The notes beneath the pieces are model-generated. The model was not told the DNA's origin and did not search any database. It saw only the letters and a list, made by a program, of their open reading frames with translations. This document shows, piece after piece, positions 9,322 through 19,966 of a DNA stretch of 64,000 bases. Each line of letters starts with the position of its first letter. Positions within the stretch are counted from its first letter, which is position 1. The DNA comes from Gammaproteobacteria bacterium (GTDB taxonomy: Bacteria; Pseudomonadota; Gammaproteobacteria; UBA6429; Thiohalophilaceae): assembly GCA_016125505.1 (NCBI GenBank), contig WGLP01000003.1, positions 903,441-967,440 of the forward strand, in the 5' to 3' direction. Made by a program: the position numbers and the translations under genes.

Positions 9322-9834
9322 TCACAACGATACTGCTTCGTGTTTTTGCTGTTTGACTAATTTCTTGCGGATGCGCGTCCGTTTCATCTCGGTGAGATAG
9401 TCAACGAAGAGTTTGCCTTCGAGATGGTCCATTTCATGTTGAATGCAGACGGCGAGCAGGCCGTCGGCATCCAGTTCGAATTCCTTGCCGTCCTGGTCCA
9501 GAGCGCGCACCCGGATCTTGGCGGCACGGTCGACCGGCTCGTAGAAACCCGGTACCGAGAGGCAGCCTTCGTCGTATTGTTGTTCGCCTTCCCGGCTGAG
9601 GATTTCCGGGTTGATCAGCGTCAGGGGCTCGGATTTGTCCTCCGAGATGTCGATGACGATGAGGCGCTGATGGAAATCCACCTGGGTGGCGGCGAGACCA
9701 ATGCCCGGTGCGGCATACATTGTCTCAAACATATCGCGGATCTGCCGACGTATGGCCTCATCAACCTCTTTTACGGGCTGTGCCTTGGTCCGCAGACGGG
9801 GGTCGGGATAGTGCAATATATTCAGTAATGCCAT
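9322..9834 (-). CDS. def: Peptide deformylase
   Basis: Removes the formyl group from nascent polypeptides; iron-type metalloenzyme. 170 residues, family length. All three active-site motifs are present: [16 protein letters not shown] (metal-ligand Cys) and [12 protein letters not shown] (two metal-ligand His and catalytic Glu). It is the first gene of the minus-strand operon and is divergent from the LysM lipoprotein gene, 133 nt away. That AT-rich gap must hold both promoters, though I cannot assign either with confidence. The C-terminus is basic ([14 protein letters not shown]), a common feature in the family. Confidence 0.97.
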   Translation of the reverse strand: MALLNILHYPDPRLRTKAQPVKEVDEAIRRQIRDMFETMYAAPGIGLAATQVDFHQRLIVIDISEDKSEPLTLINPEILSREGEQQYDEGCLSVPGFYEPVDRAAKIRVRALDQDGKEFELDADGLLAVCIQHEMDHLEGKLFVDYLTEMKRTRIRKKLVKQQKHEAVSL

Positions 9835-9967
9835 AGGATTTGACGCGGTATTTATAGTACAAGTGTAAAAAAAGCTGCTAACATTATGATACTAATAGAT
9901 ATCGCCGTAAAAATCGGCCACTATCTGACATAATATTAACCAATTTGACCTCTTCCGAGGGTGGCTC

Positions 9968-11161
9968 ATGATAACGAATAAGCGCTTGGGATTGCATCTA
10001 TTGCCATTACTGGCCTTTGCCCTGTTGGGGCTGGGATGTAGTGTTTTCGAGAAATCGCCGCAACCAGAGGCTGAACAACAACCTACCTCACCACCGCCGA
10101 AGCAGGAACAGGCCCAACAGCCTGAGGCCCCGGTGGTGTCAGCTGCGGAAACACCGCCACCGATGCCTGCTGCGAGTCCTCTGCGTCCGGGTGTGCCAGA
10201 GCGCTATACCGTGAAGAAGGGTGATACCTTATGGGATATCGCCAAGCACTTCCTCAACGATCCCTGGTTATGGCCGGAGATCTGGTATGTCAATCCCGCA
10301 ATTCGCAATCCCCACCTGATTTATCCGGGCGATGTCATTGCCCTGACCTGGGTGAATGGTAAGCCAGTCCTGACCCTGGAGGGCGCCGAGGCCGCACCAC
10401 CGCCTCCGTCGGAACCAAGCCTGAAAGTCGAAAAAATGTCTCCCTCGATCCGGGTGGAGAAACTGGGTAAGGCCATTACCACGCTGCCGAAATCCGCTAT
10501 TGCGCCTTTCCTGTACCGTCCGTTCTTTATTACCGATGACCAGCTGGCGCATGCGCCTTACGTCATTGCCAACTACGGTAACCATGTCATCAGTGGCACC
10601 GGCGATCGCATCTACTCCGAAGGTATCGAGACCGCTGCCGCGAACCAATTTAACGTTGTGCGTAAAGGCGCCACCTACCGGGACCCGGACACCGGCGAGA
10701 TACTCGGGTATGAAGCCATCAATCTGGGTGAGGCCCGGCTGGTCCGTCTTGGGAATCCGCAGACGCTGGATGTGACCAAGGCATATAAAGAGATCCTCGT
10801 CGGCGACTATCTCTTGCCGAAGGAAACCGAAGAGATTGAGCTGAACTTTTACCCGCGCGCACCCAAGAAAGATATCGCCGGCCGCATTATTTCCGTGGCT
10901 GACGGCGTCGCGAAAATCGGTCAGTACAATGTGATCGTCATTAACAAAGGTGCTGAAGATGGTCTCGAGCCGGGACACGTCCTGGAGATCTATCAGGCGG
11001 GTGATACAGTGCGTGCGCCCTATTCACACAAGCGCATCAAACTCCCGGAAGAGCGCGCGGGCATTGCGATGGTTTTCAAAACCTATAAAACCGTAAGCTA
11101 TGCCCTGGTGATGGAGGCATATAAAGACCTTAAGGTCCTCGATTACGTGTATTCGCCCTAA
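9968..11161 (+). CDS. LysM domain lipoprotein
   Basis: Envelope protein that probably binds peptidoglycan. 397 residues: signal peptide with a lipobox ending in LGLGC (Cys about 24), a proline/glutamine-rich linker (30-75), then a LysM domain (YTVKKGDTLWDIAKHFLND to HLIYPGDVIALTW, about 79-126) and a large C-terminal region of unknown fold with ILVGDYLLPKE and INKGAEDGLEPGHVLEIY. This layout, next to dprA and opposite def, is common in gammaproteobacteria; the biochemical role is not established. The ATG is preceded by a purine-rich GAGGGTGG. Confidence 0.9.
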   Translation: MITNKRLGLHLLPLLAFALLGLGCSVFEKSPQPEAEQQPTSPPPKQEQAQQPEAPVVSAAETPPPMPAASPLRPGVPERYTVKKGDTLWDIAKHFLNDPWLWPEIWYVNPAIRNPHLIYPGDVIALTWVNGKPVLTLEGAEAAPPPPSEPSLKVEKMSPSIRVEKLGKAITTLPKSAIAPFLYRPFFITDDQLAHAPYVIANYGNHVISGTGDRIYSEGIETAAANQFNVVRKGATYRDPDTGEILGYEAINLGEARLVRLGNPQTLDVTKAYKEILVGDYLLPKETEEIELNFYPRAPKKDIAGRIISVADGVAKIGQYNVIVINKGAEDGLEPGHVLEIYQAGDTVRAPYSHKRIKLPEERAGIAMVFKTYKTVSYALVMEAYKDLKVLDYVYSP

Positions 11162-11198
11162 AATATCTTTGGGCATAATCTGTAACAAACTCCTACCC

Positions 11199-11228
11199 AA
11201 GCCCCGATTGCATTTGCCATCGGGGCTT
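11199..11228 (+). terminator. Hairpin after the LysM lipoprotein gene
   Basis: Perfect 10-bp stem AAGCCCCGAT / ATCGGGGCTT with a 10-nt loop, 38 nt after the stop codon. No clean T-run follows, so termination may be partial. It separates the LysM gene from dprA. Confidence 0.6.
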
Positions 11229-11280
11229 GTCATTATGAGGGCACAATTTCAGGACGAAGTTGTGACAAAAGGAGACAAGG

Positions 11281-12435
11281 ATGACTCAGACCAATCAGCG
11301 CCATTGGCTGGCGCTCAATTTATGTAATCCCGTTCTGGGTGCGCGCCGCGCCCATCAGCTCATCAAACACTTTGGCAGCATCGAGGCTGTCTTTGCGGCG
11401 GGTGAATCTGCACTGCAGGCCTTAGGTCTCAGCACCCGGGCAATCGCGGGAATTATCGCGCCGGATTGGGCCGCAGTAGAGGCAGCGCAGGCCTGGGCCG
11501 ATTCACCCGGCAGACACATCGTGCGCTATGGTGATGGTGATTACCCGCCACTTTTGCTGCAAATTCCCGATCCGCCGCTACTGCTGTATTGCGAGGGCGA
11601 TCTAGCGCAATTGCAACGGCCCGCCCTGGCGATAGTCGGTAGCCGTGCGCCGACCCCCGTCGGCGTGGAAACTGCGCAGGCATTTGCGGCGCAACTGGCC
11701 AGGTTGGGTTTTGTCATCGTGAGCGGGATGGCGCTGGGCATCGATGCGGCGGCGCATCGCGGATGTCTGTCTGTGGGCGGTAATACGATTGCGGTAGTGG
11801 GGACGGGACTGGACCGTATCTACCCGGCGCGCCATGCGGCGCTGGCGGAAAAGATCCGCGCGCAGGGTGTATTGATCTCGGAGTTTCCGCTGGGAACGCC
11901 GCCACTAGGCAGACACTTCCCCCTGCGAAATCGCATCATTAGTGGATTATCGCGCGGCGTACTGGTCGTGGAGGCGGGTGTGCAGAGTGGCTCGCTGATC
12001 ACAGCGCATCAGGCCCTGGAGCAAGGACGGGAGGTCTTCGCCATCCCGGGATCGATACACAATCCCAATAGCAAGGGCTGTCACCATTTACTGCGCGAGG
12101 GTGCCAAGCTGGTTGATACAGTCAGCAATATCCTCGAGGAATTGGATGGCCAGATAACCTTGTCGGCGGAGATGCTCGACGAGATTGAACCGGATACCCC
12201 GTCGTTGCCTGGCAAGGAATTCGAGGAATTGCTCGCCGCGGTCGATACTACGCCTACCAGCGTGGAACATATCGTGGAACGTTGCGGATTGACGCCAGAC
12301 GCGGTTTGCTCCATGCTCTTGCTATTGGAATTGCAGAATATTGTCCAGATGACGGCCAGTGGGCAGTATTGCAGGACTCTCGGTAGGAGTGGAAATGAAA
12401 GAAAACATCCTCGATGTACTGATGTATCTGTTTGA
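11281..12435 (+). CDS. dprA: DNA-processing protein DprA
   Basis: Loads RecA on incoming single-stranded DNA during natural transformation. 384 residues: an N-terminal helix-hairpin-helix-like region, the Rossmann-like core with LAIVGSRAPTPVG, VSGMALGIDAAAHRG, NTIAVVGTGLDRIYP and GVLVVEAGVQSGSLITA, and a C-terminal winged-helix-like domain (about 300-370). The Shine-Dalgarno sequence AAAGGAGA sits just before the ATG. The stop overlaps smg by 41 nt. With the type IV pilus genes at 28-33 kb, it suggests, but does not prove, that the organism can take up DNA. Confidence 0.96.
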   Translation: MTQTNQRHWLALNLCNPVLGARRAHQLIKHFGSIEAVFAAGESALQALGLSTRAIAGIIAPDWAAVEAAQAWADSPGRHIVRYGDGDYPPLLLQIPDPPLLLYCEGDLAQLQRPALAIVGSRAPTPVGVETAQAFAAQLARLGFVIVSGMALGIDAAAHRGCLSVGGNTIAVVGTGLDRIYPARHAALAEKIRAQGVLISEFPLGTPPLGRHFPLRNRIISGLSRGVLVVEAGVQSGSLITAHQALEQGREVFAIPGSIHNPNSKGCHHLLREGAKLVDTVSNILEELDGQITLSAEMLDEIEPDTPSLPGKEFEELLAAVDTTPTSVEHIVERCGLTPDAVCSMLLLLELQNIVQMTASGQYCRTLGRSGNERKHPRCTDVSV

Positions 12436-12874
12436 AAACTATATGAATGACGATGTCGAGACGGACAAGGACGAGGAAGCACTGCGCGTCGAGTTGCAAC
12501 AGGCCGGTTTTCATCAGCGCCAGATCAGCAAGGCCTTTGATTGGCTGGAAGGCCTGACAGAATTGCAGGACAGTACTGATGTCATTCCCGCGACCCGCCC
12601 TTCTTCGATTCGGGTGTATACCGACAATGAGCGGGAGAAGCTGAATACCGAGTGCCGCGGATTTCTGCAGTTTCTGGAGAATGTCGGTGTGCTGGATAAC
12701 GCCACACGTGAGATGGTGATCGATCGGGTCATGGCGCTGGATACCGATGAAGTGGATATGGAGCAGCTGAAGTGGGTCGTGTTGATGGTATTGTTCAATC
12801 AGCCGGGTCGTGAAGAGGCCTATGCATGGATGGAAGATTTGGTCTTTGATGAGAATGCGGGTAACCTTCATTAA
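12395..12874 (+). CDS. smg: Smg/DUF494 family protein
   Basis: Small cytoplasmic protein of the Smg (DUF494) family, role unknown, found next to dprA in many gammaproteobacteria. The start chosen at 12395 gives 159 residues (MKENILDVLMYLFENY), the family length; AGGAG lies 5 nt before it. The frame is open further upstream to 12359, but that has no ribosome site. Conserved family features visible: the N-terminal VLMYLFENYM, WLEGL, RGFLQFLENVGVLD, and the C-terminal KWVVLMVLFNQPGRE. Confidence 0.93.
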   Translation: MKENILDVLMYLFENYMNDDVETDKDEEALRVELQQAGFHQRQISKAFDWLEGLTELQDSTDVIPATRPSSIRVYTDNEREKLNTECRGFLQFLENVGVLDNATREMVIDRVMALDTDEVDMEQLKWVVLMVLFNQPGREEAYAWMEDLVFDENAGNLH

Positions 12875-12881
12875 AATTTTC

Positions 12882-12927
12882 ATGCAATGAATTGCATAAT
12901 GCCCGCACCCGCGGGCATTTCCGTTTT
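12882..12927 (+). terminator. Double hairpin and likely intrinsic terminator after smg
   Basis: First a perfect palindrome ATGCAAT-GA-ATTGCAT (12882-12897), immediately followed by a 9-bp stem AATGCCCGC / GCGGGCATT (12898-12919, ACCC loop) and TCCGTTTT. The second hairpin looks like a terminator between smg and topA; the first could reinforce it or be a protein site. Confidence 0.65.
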
Positions 12928-12956
12928 AAATACTGTGAGATTTTCAGGGACAAAAT

Positions 12957-15260
12957 ATGGGTAAAAGTCTGGTCATCGTCGAGTCTCCAGCTAAGGCGAA
13001 GACGATCAAAAAATACCTGGGCAAGGATTTCGAAGTCATGGCTTCGTACGGGCACGTGCGTGACTTGTTGCCGAAAGAAGGCGCGGTCGATCCTGCCAAC
13101 GATTTCGCCATGAAGTATCAGTTGATCGAAAAAAATGAAAAGCATGTCGATGCCATTATCAAGCACCTGAAAAAAGCCGATTCGCTTTTTCTGGCGACTG
13201 ACCCGGACCGCGAAGGCGAGGCCATCTCCTGGCACTTGTTCGAAATCCTCAAGGAGCGCGGCGTGCTGAAGGACAAGCATGTCGGCCGCGTAACCTTTAA
13301 CGAAATTACCAAGCGTGCGATTCAAGAGGCCGTGGAGCACCCGCGTGAACTGTCGGTGGATATGATTCATGCGCAACTCGCGAGGCGGGCGCTGGATTAC
13401 CTGGTGGGATTCAATTTATCGCCGCTGTTATGGAAAAAGATCCGGCGTGGGCTGTCCGCGGGCCGCGTGCAGAGCCCGGCACTGCGCCTGATCGTCGAGC
13501 GTGAAATCGAGATCGAAAATTTCAAACCCAAGGAATACTGGACTATCGACGCCGATGTGGAGTCCGATGGCGCCGGATTCATGGGCAAGCTGGTCCAGTA
13601 CGACGGCAAGAAGCTCAGCCAGTTCACCATTAATACAGAAAAGAAGGCGAGCCAGGCCAAGGCGGCAATCGAAGCGGCGGCCAAAGGCAAACTGCTTATC
13701 ACTAAGGTCGAGAAGAAGAAGCGCAAGCGGAATCCGGCGGCGCCGTTTACCACCTCGACCATGCAGCAGGAAGCCTCGCGCAAACTGGGTTTCACTGCCA
13801 AGAAAACCATGAGCATTGCACAGCAACTGTATGAGGGGATCGACATCGGTGGTGAGACCGTGGGTTTGATCACCTACATGCGTACCGACTCGGTCAACCT
13901 GGCGAATGAGGCTATTGAAGAATTGCGCGAGTATATCGCCGAACGTTTTGGCAAGCACAACGTACCGGATGAGCCCCGGGTGTATAAAACCAAATCCAAG
14001 AACGCCCAGGAGGCGCATGAGGCAATCCGCCCAACTTCCGTGCGACACGAGCCGGATGCGATCAAATCGCATTTAAGCAAGGATCAATTCCGCCTGTATG
14101 ATTTGATCTGGAAACGCACCGTGGCCTGCCAGATGATTCACGCGACGCTGGACACGGTCTCAGTGGATCTGACTGCAACCGACAAGCACATGTTTCGCGC
14201 CAATGGCTCCACCCTGGTCGACCCCGGTTTCATGGCGGTGTATCAGGAAGGTTCGGACGACAGCAAGGGTGGCGATGACGAAGAGCGCATGTTGCCGCCA
14301 TTAAACGAGGGTGACGATGTTAGCTTGTTGCAAATCAAATCCGAACAGCATTTTACCGAACCACCGCCGCGTTACTCTGAAGCCTCGTTGGTCAAGGCCC
14401 TGGAAGAATTTGGTATCGGTCGGCCGTCGACCTACGCTTCGATCATCTCGACCCTGCAGCAGCGCGAATACGTCGAGATGGACAAGAAGCGGTTTATTCC
14501 GACGGATGTCGGACGCATCGTCAACAAGTTCCTGACCGAACACTTCACCAATTACGTCGATTACGATTTCACCGCGCGCATGGAAGACGAGCTGGATGCG
14601 ATTTCCCGCGGCGAGCAGGACTGGGTGCCGGTGATGAAAAACTTCTGGCATCCCTTCAAGGAACTGGTCGATGACAAGGAGGTGAATGTTGACCGCAAGG
14701 ATGTCACCCACGAGGCCATCGATGAAAAGTGTCCTGAGTGCGGCGGCCAACTGGCGATTCGCCTCGGCCGGCGTGGGCGTTTCATCGGCTGCAATAATTA
14801 CCCCGAGTGTAGCTACACGCGTAACGTCAACAGCGAAGAGGAAGACAAACACCAGGAACTGGTAGCCGGGCGCAAGTGTCCGCAGTGCGGTTCCGATTTA
14901 TTGATTCGCCATGGCAAGTACGGCAAGTTTATCGGTTGCAGTGGTTATCCCGACTGCACCTATATCGAACCGCTGGAAAAACCCGAAGATACGGGGGTAC
15001 CGTGTCCGTCCTGCAAGCAGGGCACCATGCTCAAGCGCAAATCACGCCGCGGCAAGGTTTTCTACTCGTGCGATCGTTATCCTGACTGCAGCTACGCGGT
15101 TTGGAATGAACCGCTGAATGAGGCCTGCCCGCAATGCGGCTGGCCGATGCTGACCCTGAAGATCACCAAGCGCAAGGGTGCGGAAAAAGTCTGCCCACAG
15201 CAGGATTGCAATTACAGCGAGGTTATCGAGGATTACGAGCCGGACCAGGCGGCAAATTGA
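12957..15260 (+). CDS. topA: DNA topoisomerase I
   Basis: Type IA topoisomerase that relaxes negative supercoils. 767 residues. The Toprim domain is at the N-terminus (VIVESPAKAKTIKKYLG, acidic triad region TDPDREGEAISWH). The catalytic tyrosine is in GLITYMRTDS. The C-terminus holds four zinc ribbons of the CPxC...C...C type: CPECGG, CPQCGS, CPSCKQ and CPQCGW, each with a second cysteine pair downstream. The number of ribbons varies in the family. It begins 38 nt after the smg terminator and reads MGKSLVIVE, matching the usual N-terminus. Confidence 0.98.
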   Translation: MGKSLVIVESPAKAKTIKKYLGKDFEVMASYGHVRDLLPKEGAVDPANDFAMKYQLIEKNEKHVDAIIKHLKKADSLFLATDPDREGEAISWHLFEILKERGVLKDKHVGRVTFNEITKRAIQEAVEHPRELSVDMIHAQLARRALDYLVGFNLSPLLWKKIRRGLSAGRVQSPALRLIVEREIEIENFKPKEYWTIDADVESDGAGFMGKLVQYDGKKLSQFTINTEKKASQAKAAIEAAAKGKLLITKVEKKKRKRNPAAPFTTSTMQQEASRKLGFTAKKTMSIAQQLYEGIDIGGETVGLITYMRTDSVNLANEAIEELREYIAERFGKHNVPDEPRVYKTKSKNAQEAHEAIRPTSVRHEPDAIKSHLSKDQFRLYDLIWKRTVACQMIHATLDTVSVDLTATDKHMFRANGSTLVDPGFMAVYQEGSDDSKGGDDEERMLPPLNEGDDVSLLQIKSEQHFTEPPPRYSEASLVKALEEFGIGRPSTYASIISTLQQREYVEMDKKRFIPTDVGRIVNKFLTEHFTNYVDYDFTARMEDELDAISRGEQDWVPVMKNFWHPFKELVDDKEVNVDRKDVTHEAIDEKCPECGGQLAIRLGRRGRFIGCNNYPECSYTRNVNSEEEDKHQELVAGRKCPQCGSDLLIRHGKYGKFIGCSGYPDCTYIEPLEKPEDTGVPCPSCKQGTMLKRKSRRGKVFYSCDRYPDCSYAVWNEPLNEACPQCGWPMLTLKITKRKGAEKVCPQQDCNYSEVIEDYEPDQAAN

Positions 15261-15433
15261 GTCAGGATTGTGATGCTGCCACGCTGAATAATTCCTTCTT
15301 TAATCATTTCTATTTCGAGCTGGTGTTTGCTGAGTATGCGTTTATCCGTTTTTGCGCCGGCGACGATGCAGGAGCACACCGGTTGGCATATGCGCGCCAT
15401 GACCTGCAAACGCAGGCTCACTGAGAGAAAACC

Positions 15434-16003
15434 ATGATCGTGGCGAGTCCGGATGTGCGGCAGGCAGCGCAAGTCATGCGCGATGGGGGCGTGATCGCGT
15501 ATGCCACGGAAGCTGTGTTTGGCCTGGGTTGTGACCCACAAAATACACGGGCGCTCTCAAAACTACTGCAACTCAAACAGCGCTCACCGCACAAGGGGTT
15601 AATCCTGATCGCGGCCAGCGAGCAGCAGCTGTATACCTATCTGGAAATGGCGAAGATCAATGATCTAATGTGGCGGCGCGCCCGCGCAACCTGGCCCGGT
15701 CCGGTGACGTGGTTGTTGCCGGTTCCTGTGAGTGTCAGCAGCTTGCTGCGGGGTGAGCATAACACCCTGGCGGTGCGGGTCAGTGCGCATCCGCAGGTGC
15801 GCGAATTGTGCGATGCCTTCGGTGGCGCCATTGTTTCGACTAGCGCCAATGTCAGCACACAACCGCCGGCAAAAAATGTGGACGATGTAATGGCGCAGTT
15901 TGATGATCAACTGGATTTTATTTTGCTCGGTGAAACATCCGGTGCGACGCGGCCCAGCGAGATTCGTGATGCAATTACGGGCCAGGTCATCCGCGCGGGA
16001 TAA
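15434..16003 (+). CDS. tsaC: L-threonylcarbamoyladenylate synthase (TsaC/YrdC)
   Basis: Makes threonylcarbamoyl-AMP for the universal tRNA t6A37 modification. 189 residues, the short TsaC type without the extra Sua5 C-terminal domain. Family signatures: VIAYATEAVFGLGCD, KQRSPHKGLILIA (substrate-binding KR...K), LAVRVSAHP and STSANVS. The ATG follows GAGAAAACC; the 173 nt after topA show no gene. Twelve nt separate it from hemF, so the two are likely co-transcribed. Location near dprA and topA matches other gammaproteobacteria. Confidence 0.95.
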   Translation: MIVASPDVRQAAQVMRDGGVIAYATEAVFGLGCDPQNTRALSKLLQLKQRSPHKGLILIAASEQQLYTYLEMAKINDLMWRRARATWPGPVTWLLPVPVSVSSLLRGEHNTLAVRVSAHPQVRELCDAFGGAIVSTSANVSTQPPAKNVDDVMAQFDDQLDFILLGETSGATRPSEIRDAITGQVIRAG

Positions 16004-17349
<1,346 letters not shown>

Positions 17350-17377
17350 ACATGGCTTCCTCGCGTTGGTGGTGCGG

Positions 17378-18052
17378 TTAATTTTGCTGTTCGACGATAG
17401 GCTCGATAATGATTTCAACACGGCGATTCATGGCACGGCCTGCGGCAGTGGAATTACTCGCACGCGGCCTTTCCTCGCCCATGCCATACGCGTTGAGACG
17501 TTGCGGGATCACCCCCTGATTTTGCAGATAGGCCAGCACACTGGCGGCGCGACGCTCCGATAATTTCTTGTTATACGCGGCGGAGCCGGTGTTGTCGGTA
17601 TAGCCCACGAGTGTCAGGCTGGTTTTACCGTACTTATTGACGATCTTGGCAATCTTGTCCATGGTGCTATAGAAGCCGGGCTTGATCGTTGAGGAGTTTA
17701 CATCAAACGAAGTTTGTGCCGTCATGGTTATCATCAGGACATTTTGCGGCAGTTTTTCTACCAGGATGTCACCACTCTGGATTTCACCCTGGAGTTGCTT
17801 TTCGAAATCCTTTTTCTGGCTATCCATGTAGTTGCCGACAGCGGCACCAGTGACACCACCCACAATACCGTAGATAACGGCGCGACTTTTATTCTTGGCT
17901 CCGAGTCCCGCAAGTACACCGATGCCGGCACCGATCAGGCCGCCTTTTTCCGCATCGGTCAGTTCGCGGCGATTGCCATATTCATCCGTTGCACAAGCGC
18001 CAAGGGTGAGTGCCGCAACGAGGAGGAGGGCCAATGGTTTTATGCTTTGCAT
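17378..18052 (-). CDS. OmpA-family lipoprotein (YiaD-like)
   Basis: Outer-membrane lipoprotein anchoring to peptidoglycan. 224 residues: signal peptide with lipobox LGAC (Cys about 19), a glycine-rich segment with two hydrophobic stretches (GGLIGAGIGVLAGLGA, GIVGGVTGAAVGNY; glycine-zipper type), then the C-terminal OmpA domain (about 105-220) with SSTIKPGF, LVGYTDNTGSAAYNKKLSERRA and MNRRVEIIIEP. The Asp and Arg of the DNTG...LSxRRA and NRRVE motifs that bind diaminopimelate are present. First gene of a pair with the DUF3617 gene. Confidence 0.9.
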   Translation of the reverse strand: MQSIKPLALLLVAALTLGACATDEYGNRRELTDAEKGGLIGAGIGVLAGLGAKNKSRAVIYGIVGGVTGAAVGNYMDSQKKDFEKQLQGEIQSGDILVEKLPQNVLMITMTAQTSFDVNSSTIKPGFYSTMDKIAKIVNKYGKTSLTLVGYTDNTGSAAYNKKLSERRAASVLAYLQNQGVIPQRLNAYGMGEERPRASNSTAAGRAMNRRVEIIIEPIVEQQN

Positions 18053-18139
18053 AAGGTAGAGTCCTTTAAAATTTGGTTGCTAACGCAAGCTATGAATAAT
18101 GAGTGATAGATGTATCGAATCGTTGAAGCGCTTCACTGT

Positions 18140-19429
18140 TCAGGAATGCGCATGTTGTTTCGAGCTACGAGATTTGCCGCCACTGTGGCGTCGCCGTTTG
18201 CCATCTCGCGGGTGTTTGTGCACCTTTTCCGATTTCTCCCAGACAGGGGGGCTTGGTTCGAGCAGATAATCCGCCGTGACGGACTGCACGGGGAGTTTGT
18301 GGCCGATATATTCTTCGATGTCGGGTAGTGAAAACACATATTCCTCGCAGGCAAAACTGATCGCATCGCCTTCGGCGCCGGCACGGGCGGTACGGCCGAT
18401 CCGGTGCACATAGTCTTCCGCGTCCTGGGGCAAATCAAAATTGATCACGTGACTGACTTCAGGAATGTGTAGACCGCGCGCGGCAACATCTGTTGCGACC
18501 ATGATATCCACTTCGCCGGAGGTAAATTCATCGAGCAGACGCATGCGTTTTTTCTGCGGAACGTCACCGGACAAGAGGGCGGACTTGTAGCCGTTGCCGG
18601 CAAGGTAGGCCACGATCTTCTCCGCGGTGCGCTTGGTATTGGAAAAGATCAGGACCCGATGGGGATCGGTGTGTTTCAGTACGCCCAGCAACAACGGGAT
18701 CTTTTCTTCCTTGGCGGGATAAAAGACCACTTCCTTGATCTTCTCCGCGGTGATTTTCTCCGGCTCGATGGAGACATGGCGCGGATTGTTCATGTGCTCG
18801 TAGGCCAGTTCCTGGACCCGATGCGACAGGGTGGCGGAAAATAACATGCTCAGCCGGTGTTCTGGTTTGGGCATGTGGCGCAACAGATAGCGGATGTCCT
18901 TGATAAAGCCGAGGTCGAACATGCGGTCGGCTTCATCCAGCACCATAACCTGCACCGCGCGCAGGTCGAAGATCTTTTGTTTGAAATAATCGATGAGGCG
19001 GCCGGGAGTGCCAATCAGGATATCCACGCCCTCTTCCAGTTGTTTGCGTTGCTGTTCATAACCGGCACCGCCATAGACCAGGCCCAGCTTGAACGGCAGC
19101 TCCCGATTCAGGGGTTCCGCATCCTTATGGATCTGGATGGCCAGTTCGCGGGTGGGCGCCAGGATGATTGCAAGTGGCTGGGTGGGTTTGCGTTTATCCG
19201 CAGGCGGATGATTCAGCAGATGCGCGAAGCAAGCAATCAGAAATGCTGCGGTTTTACCCGTACCGGTCTGGGCCTGCCCGGCGATGTCCTGCCCTGCCAG
19301 AGACAGGGGGAGGGTCTCGGCCTGGATCGGCGTACAATTAGAAAACCCTGAAGATTCAATGCCTTGTAACAACTGGGCTGGGAGATTCAGGCTGGCAAAT
19401 TTGATGTTTGATAAATGATCTTGCTGCAT
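18140..19429 (-). CDS. rhlB: DEAD-box RNA helicase RhlB
   Basis: ATP-dependent RNA helicase, in E. coli a component of the RNA degradosome. Motifs in order: Q motif with [14 protein letters not shown], motif [12 protein letters not shown], Ia PTRELA, GG, TPGRL, motif [12 protein letters not shown], motif III SAT, motif [13 protein letters not shown], motif [13 protein letters not shown], motif [12 protein letters not shown]. The start at 19429 ([11 protein letters not shown]) fits RhlB alignments; another ATG lies 12 nt upstream and neither has a strong ribosome site. The C-terminal tail is basic. It is divergent from trxA-rho exactly as in E. coli, which supports RhlB over other DEAD-box members. 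Confidence 0.93.
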   Translation of the reverse strand: MQQDHLSNIKFASLNLPAQLLQGIESSGFSNCTPIQAETLPLSLAGQDIAGQAQTGTGKTAAFLIACFAHLLNHPPADKRKPTQPLAIILAPTRELAIQIHKDAEPLNRELPFKLGLVYGGAGYEQQRKQLEEGVDILIGTPGRLIDYFKQKIFDLRAVQVMVLDEADRMFDLGFIKDIRYLLRHMPKPEHRLSMLFSATLSHRVQELAYEHMNNPRHVSIEPEKITAEKIKEVVFYPAKEEKIPLLLGVLKHTDPHRVLIFSNTKRTAEKIVAYLAGNGYKSALLSGDVPQKKRMRLLDEFTSGEVDIMVATDVAARGLHIPEVSHVINFDLPQDAEDYVHRIGRTARAGAEGDAISFACEEYVFSLPDIEEYIGHKLPVQSVTADYLLEPSPPVWEKSEKVHKHPRDGKRRRHSGGKSRSSKQHAHS

Positions 19430-19467
19430 GGCGTACAGCATATCAGAATACCCGATGAAAGATCGAA

Positions 19468-19513
19468 AGGTGGGGTTGAAATAGCCGGCCAGTTAGGCTC
19501 AAATGTCCCACCT
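19468..19513 (+). promoter_or_regulatory. Candidate trxA promoter enclosed by an inverted repeat
   Basis: TTGAAA (19476-19481) and TCAAAT (19499-19504) are spaced by 17 nt, a plausible sigma-70 promoter about 90 nt before trxA. It is enclosed by AGGTGGG (19468-19474) and CCCACCT (19507-19513), a perfect 7-bp inverted repeat that could be a regulator site or chance. Confidence 0.4.
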
Positions 19514-19592
19514 GACTTTACTCGCTATCCACATCGAGTCGCCACAGACACATCAAATTCATCTTTAATCTACGATTTACGGGAGAGCAACC

Positions 19593-19919
19593 TTGAGCGA
19601 TAAAATCGTTTACGTCACCGATGACAGTTTTGAACAGGAAATCCTTAAGGCGGAGGGACCGGTGCTGGTCGACTATTGGGCTGATTGGTGCGGCCCCTGC
19701 AAGATGATTGCTCCCATTCTGGATGAGATCGCCACTGAGTACGATGGCAAACTGAAAGTTGCCAAGCTCAATATTGACGAGAATCCGGTCACGCCGCCCA
19801 AGTTTGGTATCCGCGGCATTCCGACCCTGATGATCTTTAAAGGCGGAAACGTCGAAGCCACGAAAGTCGGCGCCGTTTCCAAATCACAGCTGACGGCCTT
19901 TATCGACAGTAATCTGTAA
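19593..19919 (+). CDS. trxA: Thioredoxin
   Basis: Cytoplasmic disulfide reductase. 108 residues with the active site [13 protein letters not shown] and the cis-proline in [10 protein letters not shown], full family length. The start is TTG at 19593 with GGGAGAG upstream; the encoded [16 protein letters not shown] aligns with E. coli TrxA. It lies between divergent rhlB and the downstream rho gene, the E. coli order. Confidence 0.98.
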   Translation: MSDKIVYVTDDSFEQEILKAEGPVLVDYWADWCGPCKMIAPILDEIATEYDGKLKVAKLNIDENPVTPPKFGIRGIPTLMIFKGGNVEATKVGAVSKSQLTAFIDSNL

Positions 19920-19930
19920 ATTTGTGTTGC

Positions 19931-19966
19931 CCGTCCGCAAAAAGCCCCGCAAGCGGGGCTGGACGG
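19931..19966 (+). terminator. Hairpin between trxA and rho
   Basis: Core stem AGCCCCGC / GCGGGGCT (19943-19960, AA loop) extended by CCGTCC (19931-19936) pairing with GGACGG (19961-19966). No T-run follows, so it may be an attenuator or RNA-end stabiliser rather than a strong terminator. Confidence 0.55.

Noticed and set aside
9835..9967. Promoters in the def/LysM gap
   Set aside because: Several AT-rich hexamers resemble -10 boxes but none has a -35 at proper spacing that stands out, so none was called.
15261..15433. Possible small gene between topA and tsaC
   Set aside because: Frames on both strands are short and lack ribosome sites or family features; treated as non-coding.
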